Source: Oscillospiraceae bacterium
GTDB lineage: Bacteria; Bacillota; Clostridia; Oscillospirales; Oscillospiraceae
Direction of reading: 5' to 3'
DNA length: 64,000 nucleotides
Assembly: GCA_015067495.1 (NCBI GenBank)
Contig: SVMI01000002.1
Coordinates: 118,242 to 182,241, forward strand
Made by a program: the position numbers and the translations under genes. The stretch's first letter is position 1; every line of letters begins with the position of its first letter. Below the pieces are notes generated by a model. The model saw only the letters and a program-made list of their open reading frames with translations, made no database searches and was not told the origin of the DNA. Below are positions 51,388 to 60,514 of this stretch, one piece after another.

Positions 51388-54300
51388 ATGGAAAAGCTTC
51401 TCTCGCTTCTAAGATCCGTTCCTGAATATCCGCCCCTTTTGGACGCCGTATCCAAAGGGGATACAGTCGCTGTCACCGGGCTTGGTCAGATCAACCGCAG
51501 CCATATGATCGCCGCCCTCAGGCAAGACACCGGTCGCCCGGTCACTATCATCTGTCAGGACGACATGGCAGCAAAAAAGCTGCAGGAGGAGCTGAAGGCT
51601 TTTCTGGGAGACGCTCCTGCCACCCTGCCCTCCCGGGAGCTGACGCTCTATGACACAGCCGTTGTCAGCCGTGCATGGGAACAGAAGCGCCTGCGCCAGT
51701 TCTATGATCTCAGTCACGGACGCACCCCGGTGCAGATCCTCAGTTGGGAAGCGCTGAGCCAAAGAACGATCCCGCCACAGATGTTAAACACAAGCGCATT
51801 TTCGCTGGAAACCGGTCGTGAATACGATCTCGACGTTTTGATCCAGCGGCTCACCGCCTCAGGCTACAGCCGCACCAGTATGGTGGAGGGTCCCGGTCAG
51901 TTTGCAGTACGCGGCGGCATTGTGGACATTTTCTCCCCCGCCGCCGATCAGCCGGTGCGTGCCGAATTTTTCGGCGAAGAGCTGGATTGTATGGGCTATT
52001 TTGATGCCGAGACCCAACGCCGCACCGAGAACATCTCTTCGATCACGGTTCTTCCCGTAGGCGAAACCCAGCCGCGTCTGCATCCCGAAGGCATCACCGG
52101 CTTGTGTGCAGACCTTGAAAAACTCATCGCTCGCCAAAAGCGCCGCAAAATCCCCAATGAAGACCTGATCAAAACACTGGAGCGGGATCTTGAGAAATAC
52201 CGAAACGGCATTCAAAATCCCGCCTCTGACCGCTACATGGCGTTGATATATCCCGAAATTGCCACTGCTCTGGATTATATCCCCGATGATTCCATCATCA
52301 TGGTGTGTGACCAGAGTGCCCTCAGGCGCACCGCCCGCAACCGTACCGAAGAAGTCGGCATGCAGTTGGACACGATGCTGCAGGGAGGCATCCTCGCCGG
52401 TGAGCTGTGTGATTTTCTGTGCCAATGGGAGGATTTTTGCGCCAATCTGAACGGCAAAACAGTCGTCTACTTCGATGCCTTCGGCGGCACCTCCTATCCT
52501 GAGGAAAATCCTCCCAAGCTATTGCTTCCGATGGCAGCAAAACAGCTGCCCGGCTACGGCGGCAGTCTGGAAACGGCAGTCACCGACCTTGCTCACTATC
52601 AAAAAATGGAGTTCTCCTCCCTTGTTCTGTGTGGCAACAGACGAAGAGCAGAGCTTCTGCAGATGCAGCTGAATGAAAAGGGACTTTCCGCATTTCTCTG
52701 CATTCCACTTGATCTGCTTCCCCAGCCCGGTCAGATCTTCCTGACCGAGGGTACGCTGCCCTTCGGTATGGAGTACCCCAGCGGGAAGCTTGCGATCCTT
52801 ACAGAAGGTCAGCTGATCGCAAAATCCGCCCCCAAAAAACGCACCAAGAAATCTGCCACCAATCGCCAGAAGCTCAATTCCTTCACAGACCTGACCCCGG
52901 GCGATCTGGTTGTCCATGAAAACTACGGCATCGGTCGCTTCGTCTGTATGGAGCAGATCAAGGTAGACGGTGCTGTCAAGGATTACGTCAAGATCGCCTA
53001 TCAAGGCTCGGATACGCTGTTTGTCCCCGCTACCCAGCTGGACTTGGTGAGCAAGTACATCGGCTCCGGCGGAGAAGACTCCACCGTCCGGCTGAATAAG
53101 ATCGGCTCGGATGCTTGGCAAAAGACAAAAACCAAGGCACGCAAAGCCGCCAAGGATATGGCAGCAGAACTGATCCAGCTCTACGCTGCACGAAAGCGAC
53201 AGGAGGGCTACGCCTTCTCTGCCGATTCCCCGTGGCAGCTGGAATTTGAGGACAACTTCCCCTACCCGGAAACGGACGATCAGCTGCGCTGCATTGCGGA
53301 TATCAAAGCAGATATGGAAGCGCCCATTCCCATGGATCGCCTGCTCTGCGGCGACGTAGGCTTCGGTAAGACCGAAGTTGCTCTGCGCGCTGTGATGAAA
53401 GCGATCATGGACGGAAAGCAGGCAGCGATCCTCGTTCCCACCACCGTGCTTGCACAGCAGCACTATCAAACTGCCATTACCCGTTTCCGCGGTTTCCCGG
53501 TGAATATCGATGTGCTCAGCCGTTTCCGTACCGCCGCTGAACAGCGGCGTACTGTGCAGGCACTGCGCAGCGGTGCTGTCGACCTGATCATCGGTACACA
53601 CAAGCTGCTGCAGAAAAACATTGAATACAAGGATCTGGGTCTGCTGATCATCGATGAGGAACAACGCTTCGGTGTCAGCCACAAAGAGCGTCTGAAGGAG
53701 ATCTCAAAAGGCATCGACGTGCTGACGCTTTCCGCAACGCCCATCCCACGCACCCTTAATATGGCACTGTCCGGCATTCGTGACATGTCCACCATTGAAG
53801 AGCCGCCGGCAGATCGCTATCCCGTGCAGACCTTCGTCATGGAGCATAACAATGCCATCATCGACGATGCGATCCGCCGGGAGATTGAGCGTGGCGGTCA
53901 GGTGTATTACCTCCACAACCGGGTCGAGACCATCGATCGGTGCGCATCCGCCCTGCAAAAGCGCATTCCGGGTCTGTCTGTTGCCGTTGCACACGGGCAG
54001 ATGGGCGAGGATGCCCTTGGGGACGTGATGCAGGCAATGGCTGACGGCGAAATTCAGGTTCTGGTCTGCACTACGATCATTGAGACCGGTCTGGACATTC
54101 CCAACGCCAATACCCTGATCATCGAAAATGCCGACCGCTTCGGTCTCTCCCAGCTGCACCAGCTGCGCGGACGTGTGGGACGTTCCACCCGCCATGCCTA
54201 TGCTTACTTCACCTACCGTCCCGACAAAAACCTAACGGAGATCGCAGAAAAGCGACTGTCTGCTGTCCGGGATTTTGCGGAATTTGGTTCCGGCTTTAAG

Positions 54301-54900
54301 ATCGCCATGCGTGATCTGGAGATCCGCGGTGCAGGTAACCTGCTGGGCGCGGAGCAATCCGGCCACATGATGAGCGTTGGCTACGATATGTACCTGAAGC
54401 TGCTGGACGAAGCTGTTTTGGAGGAGCGGGGTGAAAGACCGAAAGTGCCTGATTGCACTGCTGACCTCAATGTCACTGCAAACGTCAGTCAGGACTATGT
54501 CTCCCGTGGTGAGGAACGAATGGATCTCTACCGCCGCATGGCTGCTATTCGCTGTCAGGAGGACGCAGACGATCTGCTGGACGAGATCATCGATCGCTAC
54601 GGCGACCCGCCAAAGGGCGTGCTGAACCTCATTGACATTGCCCTGCTCCGTGCCGAAGCACAAAAGCTGCACATCAAAGACATCCGTCAAAAGGCAAGCG
54701 ACGTGCTGTTTACGATGACGGAGCTGAACTTCGATGCTGTCAGCCGTATTTGTACCGACCCAGACTACAGCAAGCGCATTCAGTTCGTTGCGACTGCCAA
54801 AGAACCCACGCTTCGATTGAAGCTGGCAAGCGGTGTTGATGCCCTTCGTCAGTGCAAGATTTTCATCGAACACTTCAAAAAGCATCATGAAATTGCCTGA
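51388..54900 (+). CDS. mfd: Transcription-repair coupling factor Mfd
   Basis: A 1170-residue Mfd. It has the UvrB-like N-terminal region (about 130-230), the RNA polymerase-interacting domain around LTPGDLVVHENYGIGRFVCM (about 505-525), and the ATPase translocase with Walker A LCGDVGFGKTEVALRAVMKA and LLIIDEEQRFGVSHKERLKE. The TRG motif region and a C-terminal domain (RMDLYRRMAAIRCQEDADDL) follow. It removes stalled polymerase and recruits UvrA. Full length. Confidence 0.97.
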   Translation: MEKLLSLLRSVPEYPPLLDAVSKGDTVAVTGLGQINRSHMIAALRQDTGRPVTIICQDDMAAKKLQEELKAFLGDAPATLPSRELTLYDTAVVSRAWEQKRLRQFYDLSHGRTPVQILSWEALSQRTIPPQMLNTSAFSLETGREYDLDVLIQRLTASGYSRTSMVEGPGQFAVRGGIVDIFSPAADQPVRAEFFGEELDCMGYFDAETQRRTENISSITVLPVGETQPRLHPEGITGLCADLEKLIARQKRRKIPNEDLIKTLERDLEKYRNGIQNPASDRYMALIYPEIATALDYIPDDSIIMVCDQSALRRTARNRTEEVGMQLDTMLQGGILAGELCDFLCQWEDFCANLNGKTVVYFDAFGGTSYPEENPPKLLLPMAAKQLPGYGGSLETAVTDLAHYQKMEFSSLVLCGNRRRAELLQMQLNEKGLSAFLCIPLDLLPQPGQIFLTEGTLPFGMEYPSGKLAILTEGQLIAKSAPKKRTKKSATNRQKLNSFTDLTPGDLVVHENYGIGRFVCMEQIKVDGAVKDYVKIAYQGSDTLFVPATQLDLVSKYIGSGGEDSTVRLNKIGSDAWQKTKTKARKAAKDMAAELIQLYAARKRQEGYAFSADSPWQLEFEDNFPYPETDDQLRCIADIKADMEAPIPMDRLLCGDVGFGKTEVALRAVMKAIMDGKQAAILVPTTVLAQQHYQTAITRFRGFPVNIDVLSRFRTAAEQRRTVQALRSGAVDLIIGTHKLLQKNIEYKDLGLLIIDEEQRFGVSHKERLKEISKGIDVLTLSATPIPRTLNMALSGIRDMSTIEEPPADRYPVQTFVMEHNNAIIDDAIRREIERGGQVYYLHNRVETIDRCASALQKRIPGLSVAVAHGQMGEDALGDVMQAMADGEIQVLVCTTIIETGLDIPNANTLIIENADRFGLSQLHQLRGRVGRSTRHAYAYFTYRPDKNLTEIAEKRLSAVRDFAEFGSGFKIAMRDLEIRGAGNLLGAEQSGHMMSVGYDMYLKLLDEAVLEERGERPKVPDCTADLNVTANVSQDYVSRGEERMDLYRRMAAIRCQEDADDLLDEIIDRYGDPPKGVLNLIDIALLRAEAQKLHIKDIRQKASDVLFTMTELNFDAVSRICTDPDYSKRIQFVATAKEPTLRLKLASGVDALRQCKIFIEHFKKHHEIA

Positions 54901-54947
54901 ATTTGCTGATATTCACAGTATTTTCATTCTTTGGTAACGAAATGAAA

Positions 54948-54975
54948 TTGCAATTTGTGTAAAATATGGTACAAT
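54948..54975 (+). promoter_or_regulatory. Promoter of the VanW-domain gene
   Basis: TTGCAA and TACAAT are separated by 16 bases, about 60 bases before the likely start. Confidence 0.6.
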
Positions 54976-55037
54976 ACACTTGTAAAAATCCAACATGTTC
55001 GCGGCAAATGCCGCAGGAAAGATAGGAGAGGTTTATC

Positions 55038-57011
55038 ATTAACGACAACCGATTGAATAATGATCATACTGCCGGCACGCAGTCACAGGGCAAGCCTGCC
55101 TTCCCTGATAATGATGCCACGCAGCGTGTTTTTGTCGGTTCCGACGGTGTACCGACTCCGCGTCCGCAGCGCTCTGCTGCCCCGCGTTCCACGTCTGAGC
55201 ATCCCGCTCCGACGAAAAAGCCCAGAAAGCGTCGCATGGGCCGTCGCGACAAGATCACCATTATTACGCTTATTTCCATCACTGTACTGCTGATCGCCGC
55301 CTTGGGCATCACCTTGGCAGTCATGTTTGCCGAGCCTCAGGATGACGGTCGGATCTTAAAGGGTGTCATCGCAGCCGGTGTGAATTTGGGCGGCATGACC
55401 CAAGACGAGGCAAAGGTGGCACTGGAAGAAGCCACCGTCAACACCTACACAAAGCTGGATATGACCATTACCGTGCTGGATTCCACCATCACCCTGTCGC
55501 CAAAGGATACCGGCGCGCGGTTGGATATTGAATCTGTTGTGGCAGAGGCTTATAATTACGGTCGTACCGGCACCCGTGCGGAACGTCAGCAGGCAAAGAC
55601 CCATGCGCTGGCAAATTCCTACATCGTGCCAATCACCTCGTATCTGAATTTGGATACAGAGTACATCCGCAACTCCATCAACAACCTTGGCAAGCAGTTC
55701 AGCAGCACGCTTACCCAGCCGACGATCACCGTCACGGGCACAGCGCCGGAAATGGGTGTTCCCATTCCCAACACCATGGTCGCTCATCAGACGATGGAGA
55801 TCTATGTTGGCACAGCGGAATACGGTCTCGATACCAACAAGCTCTACAACAAGGTCATGGAGTACTACAACATCAACATCTTCCAAGTGGTTGGTGAATG
55901 CACTGTTGTGGCTCCTGAATCCATTGAAGAAGATCTGCAGGCGCAGTATGAGCTACTCTGCGTTCCTCCTGTTGATGCGCAGATCGACCCTGTGACCTAC
56001 GACATCATCCCTGAGGTCTATGGCTACGGCTTCGACCTTGACGAGGTCAAGCAGCAGATCGCCGCTGCCCCCTACGGCACGACTCTGAAGATCCCGCTTA
56101 CGTACATCGAGCCGAATATCACCGAGGCGCTCCTGTCCAGCAATCTGTTCAAAGAAACCCTTGCGGAGTATTCCTCCAATCTGGGCATCGACATGAGCTG
56201 GAACAGCAATGTCACAACTGCCTGCCTTGCGCTGGATGGCTTCATCCTGAAATCCGGCGAGGTTTTCTCCTTTAATGACGTTCTCGGCGAGCTGACAGCG
56301 GAACGGGGTTACGTTCCCGCAATGGTCTATGCCGGCAAACGCCCCGCATCCGTCATTGGCGGCGGTGTTTCCCACGTGGCGAGTGTCCTTTTCAACTGCA
56401 TCCTGCAGGCAGGTCTTGAGCCGGTGGACGTCAAGAACCACACCTATGTCACCAGCTTCATGGCTGCCGGTCAGGATGTGTATGTGGATGCAGGCAAGGT
56501 CGATTTTACCTTCCGCAATTCCCTGCCCGATCCGATCCGCATCACTGCAAAAGCGATCAACGGCTCGATCCTCATCCAGATCATCGGCACAGACAACCGC
56601 GACTATCGTGTTGAAGTAGAATCTCTGGTCGTTAAGACCAAGCTGCCCGGGCAGCTGCATAACTATATGCAGCCCGGCAATCCCGGCGGTTACGAAGACG
56701 GTCAGATTCTGCTCCCCGCCATCATTGGCTATGATGTGGAGATCTATCGCTATAAGTACAGCAAGGAATCCGGTCAGCTGCTTGAAAAGGAACTCCTGCT
56801 GACGGCAGATTACGAAGCACGGGATGCTGTGGTCGTCAAGCTGCAGACCGAAATGGCAGATCCCACCGATCCCACAGATCCTGATCCCACCGATCCCAGC
56901 AATCCTACAGATCCGAGTGAAAGTGATCCGACGGAACCGAGTGAAAGCGATCCCACTGAACCCTCCGCATCGGAAGGCACCGATCCCACGGACGACACTG
57001 AGACCGCCTGA
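55038..57011 (+). CDS. VanW family membrane protein with peptidoglycan-binding and Asp/Pro-rich tail
   Basis: A protein of about 657 residues. A cytoplasmic basic N-terminus leads to one membrane helix (about 70-92, ITIITLISITVLLIAALGIT). PG_binding_4-type regions span about 95-340. The VanW domain spans about 365-530 (SGEVFSFNDVLGELTAERGY and VSHVASVLFNCILQAGLEPV), then a G5-like part and a repetitive tail of DPTDP and SESDPTEP units (about 605-657). There is no ATG or GTG in frame near the ribosome binding site AGGAGAGG. ATT at 55038 is correctly spaced; TTG at 55053 is 21 bases away. I use ATT. Confidence 0.82.
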   Translation: MNDNRLNNDHTAGTQSQGKPAFPDNDATQRVFVGSDGVPTPRPQRSAAPRSTSEHPAPTKKPRKRRMGRRDKITIITLISITVLLIAALGITLAVMFAEPQDDGRILKGVIAAGVNLGGMTQDEAKVALEEATVNTYTKLDMTITVLDSTITLSPKDTGARLDIESVVAEAYNYGRTGTRAERQQAKTHALANSYIVPITSYLNLDTEYIRNSINNLGKQFSSTLTQPTITVTGTAPEMGVPIPNTMVAHQTMEIYVGTAEYGLDTNKLYNKVMEYYNINIFQVVGECTVVAPESIEEDLQAQYELLCVPPVDAQIDPVTYDIIPEVYGYGFDLDEVKQQIAAAPYGTTLKIPLTYIEPNITEALLSSNLFKETLAEYSSNLGIDMSWNSNVTTACLALDGFILKSGEVFSFNDVLGELTAERGYVPAMVYAGKRPASVIGGGVSHVASVLFNCILQAGLEPVDVKNHTYVTSFMAAGQDVYVDAGKVDFTFRNSLPDPIRITAKAINGSILIQIIGTDNRDYRVEVESLVVKTKLPGQLHNYMQPGNPGGYEDGQILLPAIIGYDVEIYRYKYSKESGQLLEKELLLTADYEARDAVVVKLQTEMADPTDPTDPDPTDPSNPTDPSESDPTEPSESDPTEPSASEGTDPTDDTETA

Positions 57012-57020
57012 TACACGAAC

Positions 57021-57057
57021 AAAAAGACTGTTGCAGAACTCTGCAACAGTCTTTTTT
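57021..57057. terminator. Bidirectional terminator after the VanW gene
   Basis: GACTGTTGCAG/CTGCAACAGTC with A5 and T6 flanks; it serves the converging genes. Confidence 0.9.
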
Positions 57058-57481
57058 AATCAATAGCACGAATATCCAAATGGTATTCGATCGTACCGCC
57101 CTCTGTTTTCTCGATCTCGATCTCATAAAGAAGATCAATGCAGCCGCCTTCCGGCAAAATGTCGAAGAACAGATATTTTGTGGTGACAGTGATCATCAGC
57201 GCGCCAAATTCCATCTGATAAAGGCTGTCATGGGACTTTCCGACTTGAAATTCCATAGTGGAGCGCAGCTTTCCGGCACGCTGCAGCGTTACCTTTTCCG
57301 GCTCGACGCGAAAGGTCGTGGTCACACCGGCAAGACCCGTCAGGTCGCTTTCCTCATAGGTAAGATTCCAGCCACCGTCCACAAATTCCATTTGCCCTTC
57401 CGTCACCAGCTCGATGGTTTCAGGCTCCTGATCCCGGTATGCCTGACTTCCTCGGATGGAAAGCATTACCCTTTTCTTCAC
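57056..57481 (-). CDS. DUF1934 family protein
   Basis: A 141-residue DUF1934 (YwiB-like) protein: KRVMLSIRGSQAYRDQEPET, then ELVTEGQMEFVDGGWNLTYE and TTFRVEPEKVTLQRAGKLRS. It is a lipocalin-like beta barrel of unknown activity in Firmicutes. It overlaps the ddl stop by four bases and follows it on the same strand; ddl and murC upstream form a cell-wall synthesis run. Function not known. Confidence 0.85.
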   Translation of the reverse strand: MKKRVMLSIRGSQAYRDQEPETIELVTEGQMEFVDGGWNLTYEESDLTGLAGVTTTFRVEPEKVTLQRAGKLRSTMEFQVGKSHDSLYQMEFGALMITVTTKYLFFDILPEGGCIDLLYEIEIEKTEGGTIEYHLDIRAID

Positions 57482-58548
57482 TTTCCTGCCTCCAGCGCAA
57501 GCTCCAAAAGCTGCTCGATCAACTCGCCGGACGGAATGCCGCTGGCTGCAAACAGCTTGGGATACATGGAAATGGACGTAAATCCGGGAATGGTATTGAT
57601 CTCGTTGAACACAACTTCATTGCCCTGACGGGTCACGAAGAAGTCCACACGGCTCAAGCCCTGACAGCCAATGGCTGTGTAGATCCGAACTGCCGCATCA
57701 CGCACCTGCTCCTCCACATCCTCATCAATGCGGGCAGGAATGTAGGCGACAGAAGTATCTGTCACATACTTTGCATTATAATCGTAAAACTCCGCGCCGG
57801 AGTCGATCTCGCCGCATATGGATGCCACTGGGCTTTCATTGCCCATCACCGCTACCTCGATCTCACGGCCGTCGATAAACTCCTCAACAAGGATCTTGCT
57901 GTCAAAGGTGCCGGCATTGAGCAATGCAGCCTTCAGCTGTTCATGGGTGGATGCCTTGGAAACACCAACGGACGAACCCGTACCCGCCGGCTTGACGAAC
58001 ACAGGAAATTCAAAGTGCTTCTCCACTTGCTCTACGACCCATTCAGGACGGTTATCCACATCTGCGCCACGCACCAGCATCCAAGCCGCCTGACGAACGC
58101 CGGCATGGTCGACAACCAGCTTTGTCAGGGTCTTATCCATGGCAACCGCAGAAGCAGACACATGAGGTCCGACATACGGGATGCCAGCCATCTGCAGCAA
58201 GCCCTGCATAGCACCGTCCTCCCCGTTTTCGCCGTGGAGGACCGGGAATACAACGTCGATCCATTCGCGGACCACACAGTCGCCCTCGAAGCTCAGCAGG
58301 CCCTGACCACGCACCGGCGAGATCGCCGCGCGGCGATTTGCCGGATGCTTCTGCCATTCGCCACTGGGAAGCAGCGAATAATCCGTATCCCCGAAGAGGA
58401 TCCAATCACCGTTCTTGGTAATGCCCACCGGAAAAATATTAAATTTCTCAGGATCGAGATTATTTAGCACAAACTCTGCCGAACGCAGAGAGACCTCATG
58501 CTCCGGGCTGATGCCGCCGAACAGAACACATACGTTAATTTTCTTCAT
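57478..58548 (-). CDS. ddl: D-alanine-D-alanine ligase
   Basis: A 356-residue ATP-grasp ligase that joins two D-alanines for the peptidoglycan stem peptide. Motifs: CVLFGGISPEHEVSLRSAEF at the N-terminus, FPVFVKPAGTGSSVGVSKAS, ILVEEFIDGREIEVAVMGNE and VVFNEINTIPGFTSISMYPK. It is full length and in the order murC-ddl-DUF1934. The next upstream gene, murC, ends 36 bases before it. Whether it is a D-Ala-D-Ala or D-Ala-D-lactate/serine enzyme is not decided; with the FTSISMYP motif it looks like the standard Ala type. Confidence 0.95.
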   Translation of the reverse strand: MKKINVCVLFGGISPEHEVSLRSAEFVLNNLDPEKFNIFPVGITKNGDWILFGDTDYSLLPSGEWQKHPANRRAAISPVRGQGLLSFEGDCVVREWIDVVFPVLHGENGEDGAMQGLLQMAGIPYVGPHVSASAVAMDKTLTKLVVDHAGVRQAAWMLVRGADVDNRPEWVVEQVEKHFEFPVFVKPAGTGSSVGVSKASTHEQLKAALLNAGTFDSKILVEEFIDGREIEVAVMGNESPVASICGEIDSGAEFYDYNAKYVTDTSVAYIPARIDEDVEEQVRDAAVRIYTAIGCQGLSRVDFFVTRQGNEVVFNEINTIPGFTSISMYPKLFAASGIPSGELIEQLLELALEAGK

Positions 58549-58584
58549 ATCGATCGCCTCATTTCTGAAATCGAATCATCAGGA

Positions 58585-59943
58585 TCATTTCAGCAGTGCT
58601 TCACCTGCGCGGTAGATATCGCCTGCGCCAACAGTCAGGATCACATCGCCGGGCTGTGCCAGCTCCCGCAGCTTCTGCGTCACCTCAGGAAGCGTTGCAC
58701 AATAGTAGCCACTGCCGATCTTCTCAAGCAGATCCCGGGACGAAATGCCGGTGGTATTGCGCTCCCGCGCCGCATAGATCTCCGCAAGAAGCAGTACATC
58801 AGGTCGCTTCAGCTGCACAACAAAGTCGTCAAACAGCGCTTTCGTTCTGGTATAGGTGTGAGGCTGGAACGCAAAGATCACGCGCTTGTAGCCCATCGTA
58901 CGGACAGCATCAATGGTCACAGCCAGCTCGCCCGGATGATGGGCATAGTCATCGTAAACGTCCGCGCCGTTAAATTTCCCTTTGAACTCCATGCGTCTGC
59001 CCGCACCCCGGAACGTCGAAAGTCCCTGCTCCACCGCATATGCGGGGATTCCCATTTTCCATGCAACTGCCACCGCCGCAAGGGCATTGATCGCATTGTG
59101 CTGACCGTAAACGCTCAGCTCCAGATGGCAATACTTTTCTCCGTCGCAATACACATCAAAGCAGCGGTGGTCGTCAGAAACATTGCAGCCGAGAATGGAA
59201 TTGCCCTTGCCAAAGCCAAAGGTCACCACATCCATGCCCTGCAGTGTTTGCATGGTATTCGGATCATCGCCGTTTGCCAGAACACCGCCGGAAGATAGCT
59301 CAGCAAAGGATCGGAAGGAACGCTTGACCGCATCCAGATCCGCAAAATAGTCCAGATGGTCAGCCTCTACATTCAAAATGACCGCCAAGGTGGGGAAGAA
59401 ATTGAGGAACGAATCGCAATACTCGCAGCTCTCCAGCAGGATCGTATCACCCTGACCGACTCTGTGACCCGCTCGCAGCAGCGGCAAATATCCGCCGATC
59501 ATCACCGTGGGATCCAGCTGCGCCTGCATCAGAATATGCGCCAGCATCGAAGTGGTTGTGGTCTTTCCGTGGGTACCCGAAACACAAACCGCATTCTTAT
59601 ACGCGCGCATAATGATACCCCACGCCTGCGCCCGTTCAAACACGGGTATGCCCGCAGCACGGGCAGCACCGATTTCCGGGTTATCATTGTGTACGGCGGC
59701 AGTACGAATGATGCAGTCAGCACCGCTGATATTCTCCGCACGGTGACCGATCTCAACGCGAATGCCGTGGGCGATCAGTTCATCCGTCGACACAGAAGCA
59801 TTCATGTCAGAACCACTGACCTGAACGCCCATCCCCTGCAGCACAAGACCGAGGGGACGCATGGAAACGCCGCCGATGCCGATCAGATGCACGCGCTTGC
59901 CCGGCTGTATATATTTTTGAAGCTCCAAGGTGTTGTATTGCAT
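58585..59943 (-). CDS. murC: UDP-N-acetylmuramate-L-alanine ligase
   Basis: A 452-residue Mur ligase adding L-alanine to UDP-MurNAc. N-terminal Rossmann motif GIGGVSMRPLGLVLQGMGVQ; ATP loop VSGTHGKTTTTSMLAHI; YDDYAHHPGELAVTIDAVRT; C-terminal FAFQPHTYTRTKALFDDFVV. All expected residues are visible. It has its own promoter upstream and heads the murC-ddl-DUF1934 run. Confidence 0.97.
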   Translation of the reverse strand: MQYNTLELQKYIQPGKRVHLIGIGGVSMRPLGLVLQGMGVQVSGSDMNASVSTDELIAHGIRVEIGHRAENISGADCIIRTAAVHNDNPEIGAARAAGIPVFERAQAWGIIMRAYKNAVCVSGTHGKTTTTSMLAHILMQAQLDPTVMIGGYLPLLRAGHRVGQGDTILLESCEYCDSFLNFFPTLAVILNVEADHLDYFADLDAVKRSFRSFAELSSGGVLANGDDPNTMQTLQGMDVVTFGFGKGNSILGCNVSDDHRCFDVYCDGEKYCHLELSVYGQHNAINALAAVAVAWKMGIPAYAVEQGLSTFRGAGRRMEFKGKFNGADVYDDYAHHPGELAVTIDAVRTMGYKRVIFAFQPHTYTRTKALFDDFVVQLKRPDVLLLAEIYAARERNTTGISSRDLLEKIGSGYYCATLPEVTQKLRELAQPGDVILTVGAGDIYRAGEALLK

Positions 59944-59981
59944 AGAACAACAACTCCAATTTCATGTATTCATATCAATTT

Positions 59982-60010
59982 ATTATACACCAAGCTCGCG
60001 TCTTTTACAA
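59982..60010 (-). promoter_or_regulatory. Promoter of murC
   Basis: TTGTAA and TATAAT on the minus strand with a 17-base spacer, 39 bases before the start codon. Confidence 0.75.
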
Positions 60011-60070
60011 CCATAAATGTTCATAAAGGGCAGATTTCACTTGTATTTTTGCATAAAGTTGATACATTTC

Positions 60071-60511
60071 TCATCCATGCAGTAAATTGAGGATCTGCCC
60101 GCAAATGCTGTCAAGGTCCGTTTCTTCGGAGATCACATGAATATCATGAGATTCGGCATCGAAGCTGCCATGCTTCTTTTCCAGCATCGCAGCCACCGGC
60201 GCAGGAAGATTGCCATGCATGCGCTGTGCAAAGCGGCTCTTGATCGTTTCCAGCTCCGCCGTCACAAGAATCCGCAGCGCACCATCAGGAAGTAAGCCCA
60301 AATGCTCCTTTTCGGAGATCACATAAAGGATATGCTCCCCCGTAAGTGCTGCCTGCAGCTTCTTCTGAAAAAGTGTTTTTGCGATGTTTTCATTTTTTGC
60401 AAGGCGCAGATAGTCCTTGCCGGTAACGATTTCACAGGAAATTACCGCGCCAAGCTGCTCCGCAAGGGTAGACTTCCCGGTGCAGCTTTCACCAAATATT
60501 GCGATTACCAT
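60071..60511 (-). CDS. Small P-loop kinase-like protein
   Basis: A 146-residue protein with a P-loop at the very start (MVIAIFGESCTGKSTLAEQL) and a nucleotide-kinase-like layout: GALRILVTAELETIKSRFAQ as lid-type Arg-rich segment, and a C-terminal helix SICGQILNLLHG. It resembles a short adenylate/cytidylate-kinase relative, but I cannot name a family. It is three bases after the PPase-Nudix gene, same strand, so co-transcribed. The combination suggests nucleotide metabolism or clean-up; unproven. Confidence 0.7.
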   Translation of the reverse strand: MVIAIFGESCTGKSTLAEQLGAVISCEIVTGKDYLRLAKNENIAKTLFQKKLQAALTGEHILYVISEKEHLGLLPDGALRILVTAELETIKSRFAQRMHGNLPAPVAAMLEKKHGSFDAESHDIHVISEETDLDSICGQILNLLHG

Positions 60512-60514
60512 AGC

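Noticed and set aside
56860..57011. Short tandem repeats at the end of the VanW gene as a possible CRISPR-like array
   Set aside because: They are in-frame low-complexity codons for Asp, Pro and Thr, without spacers.
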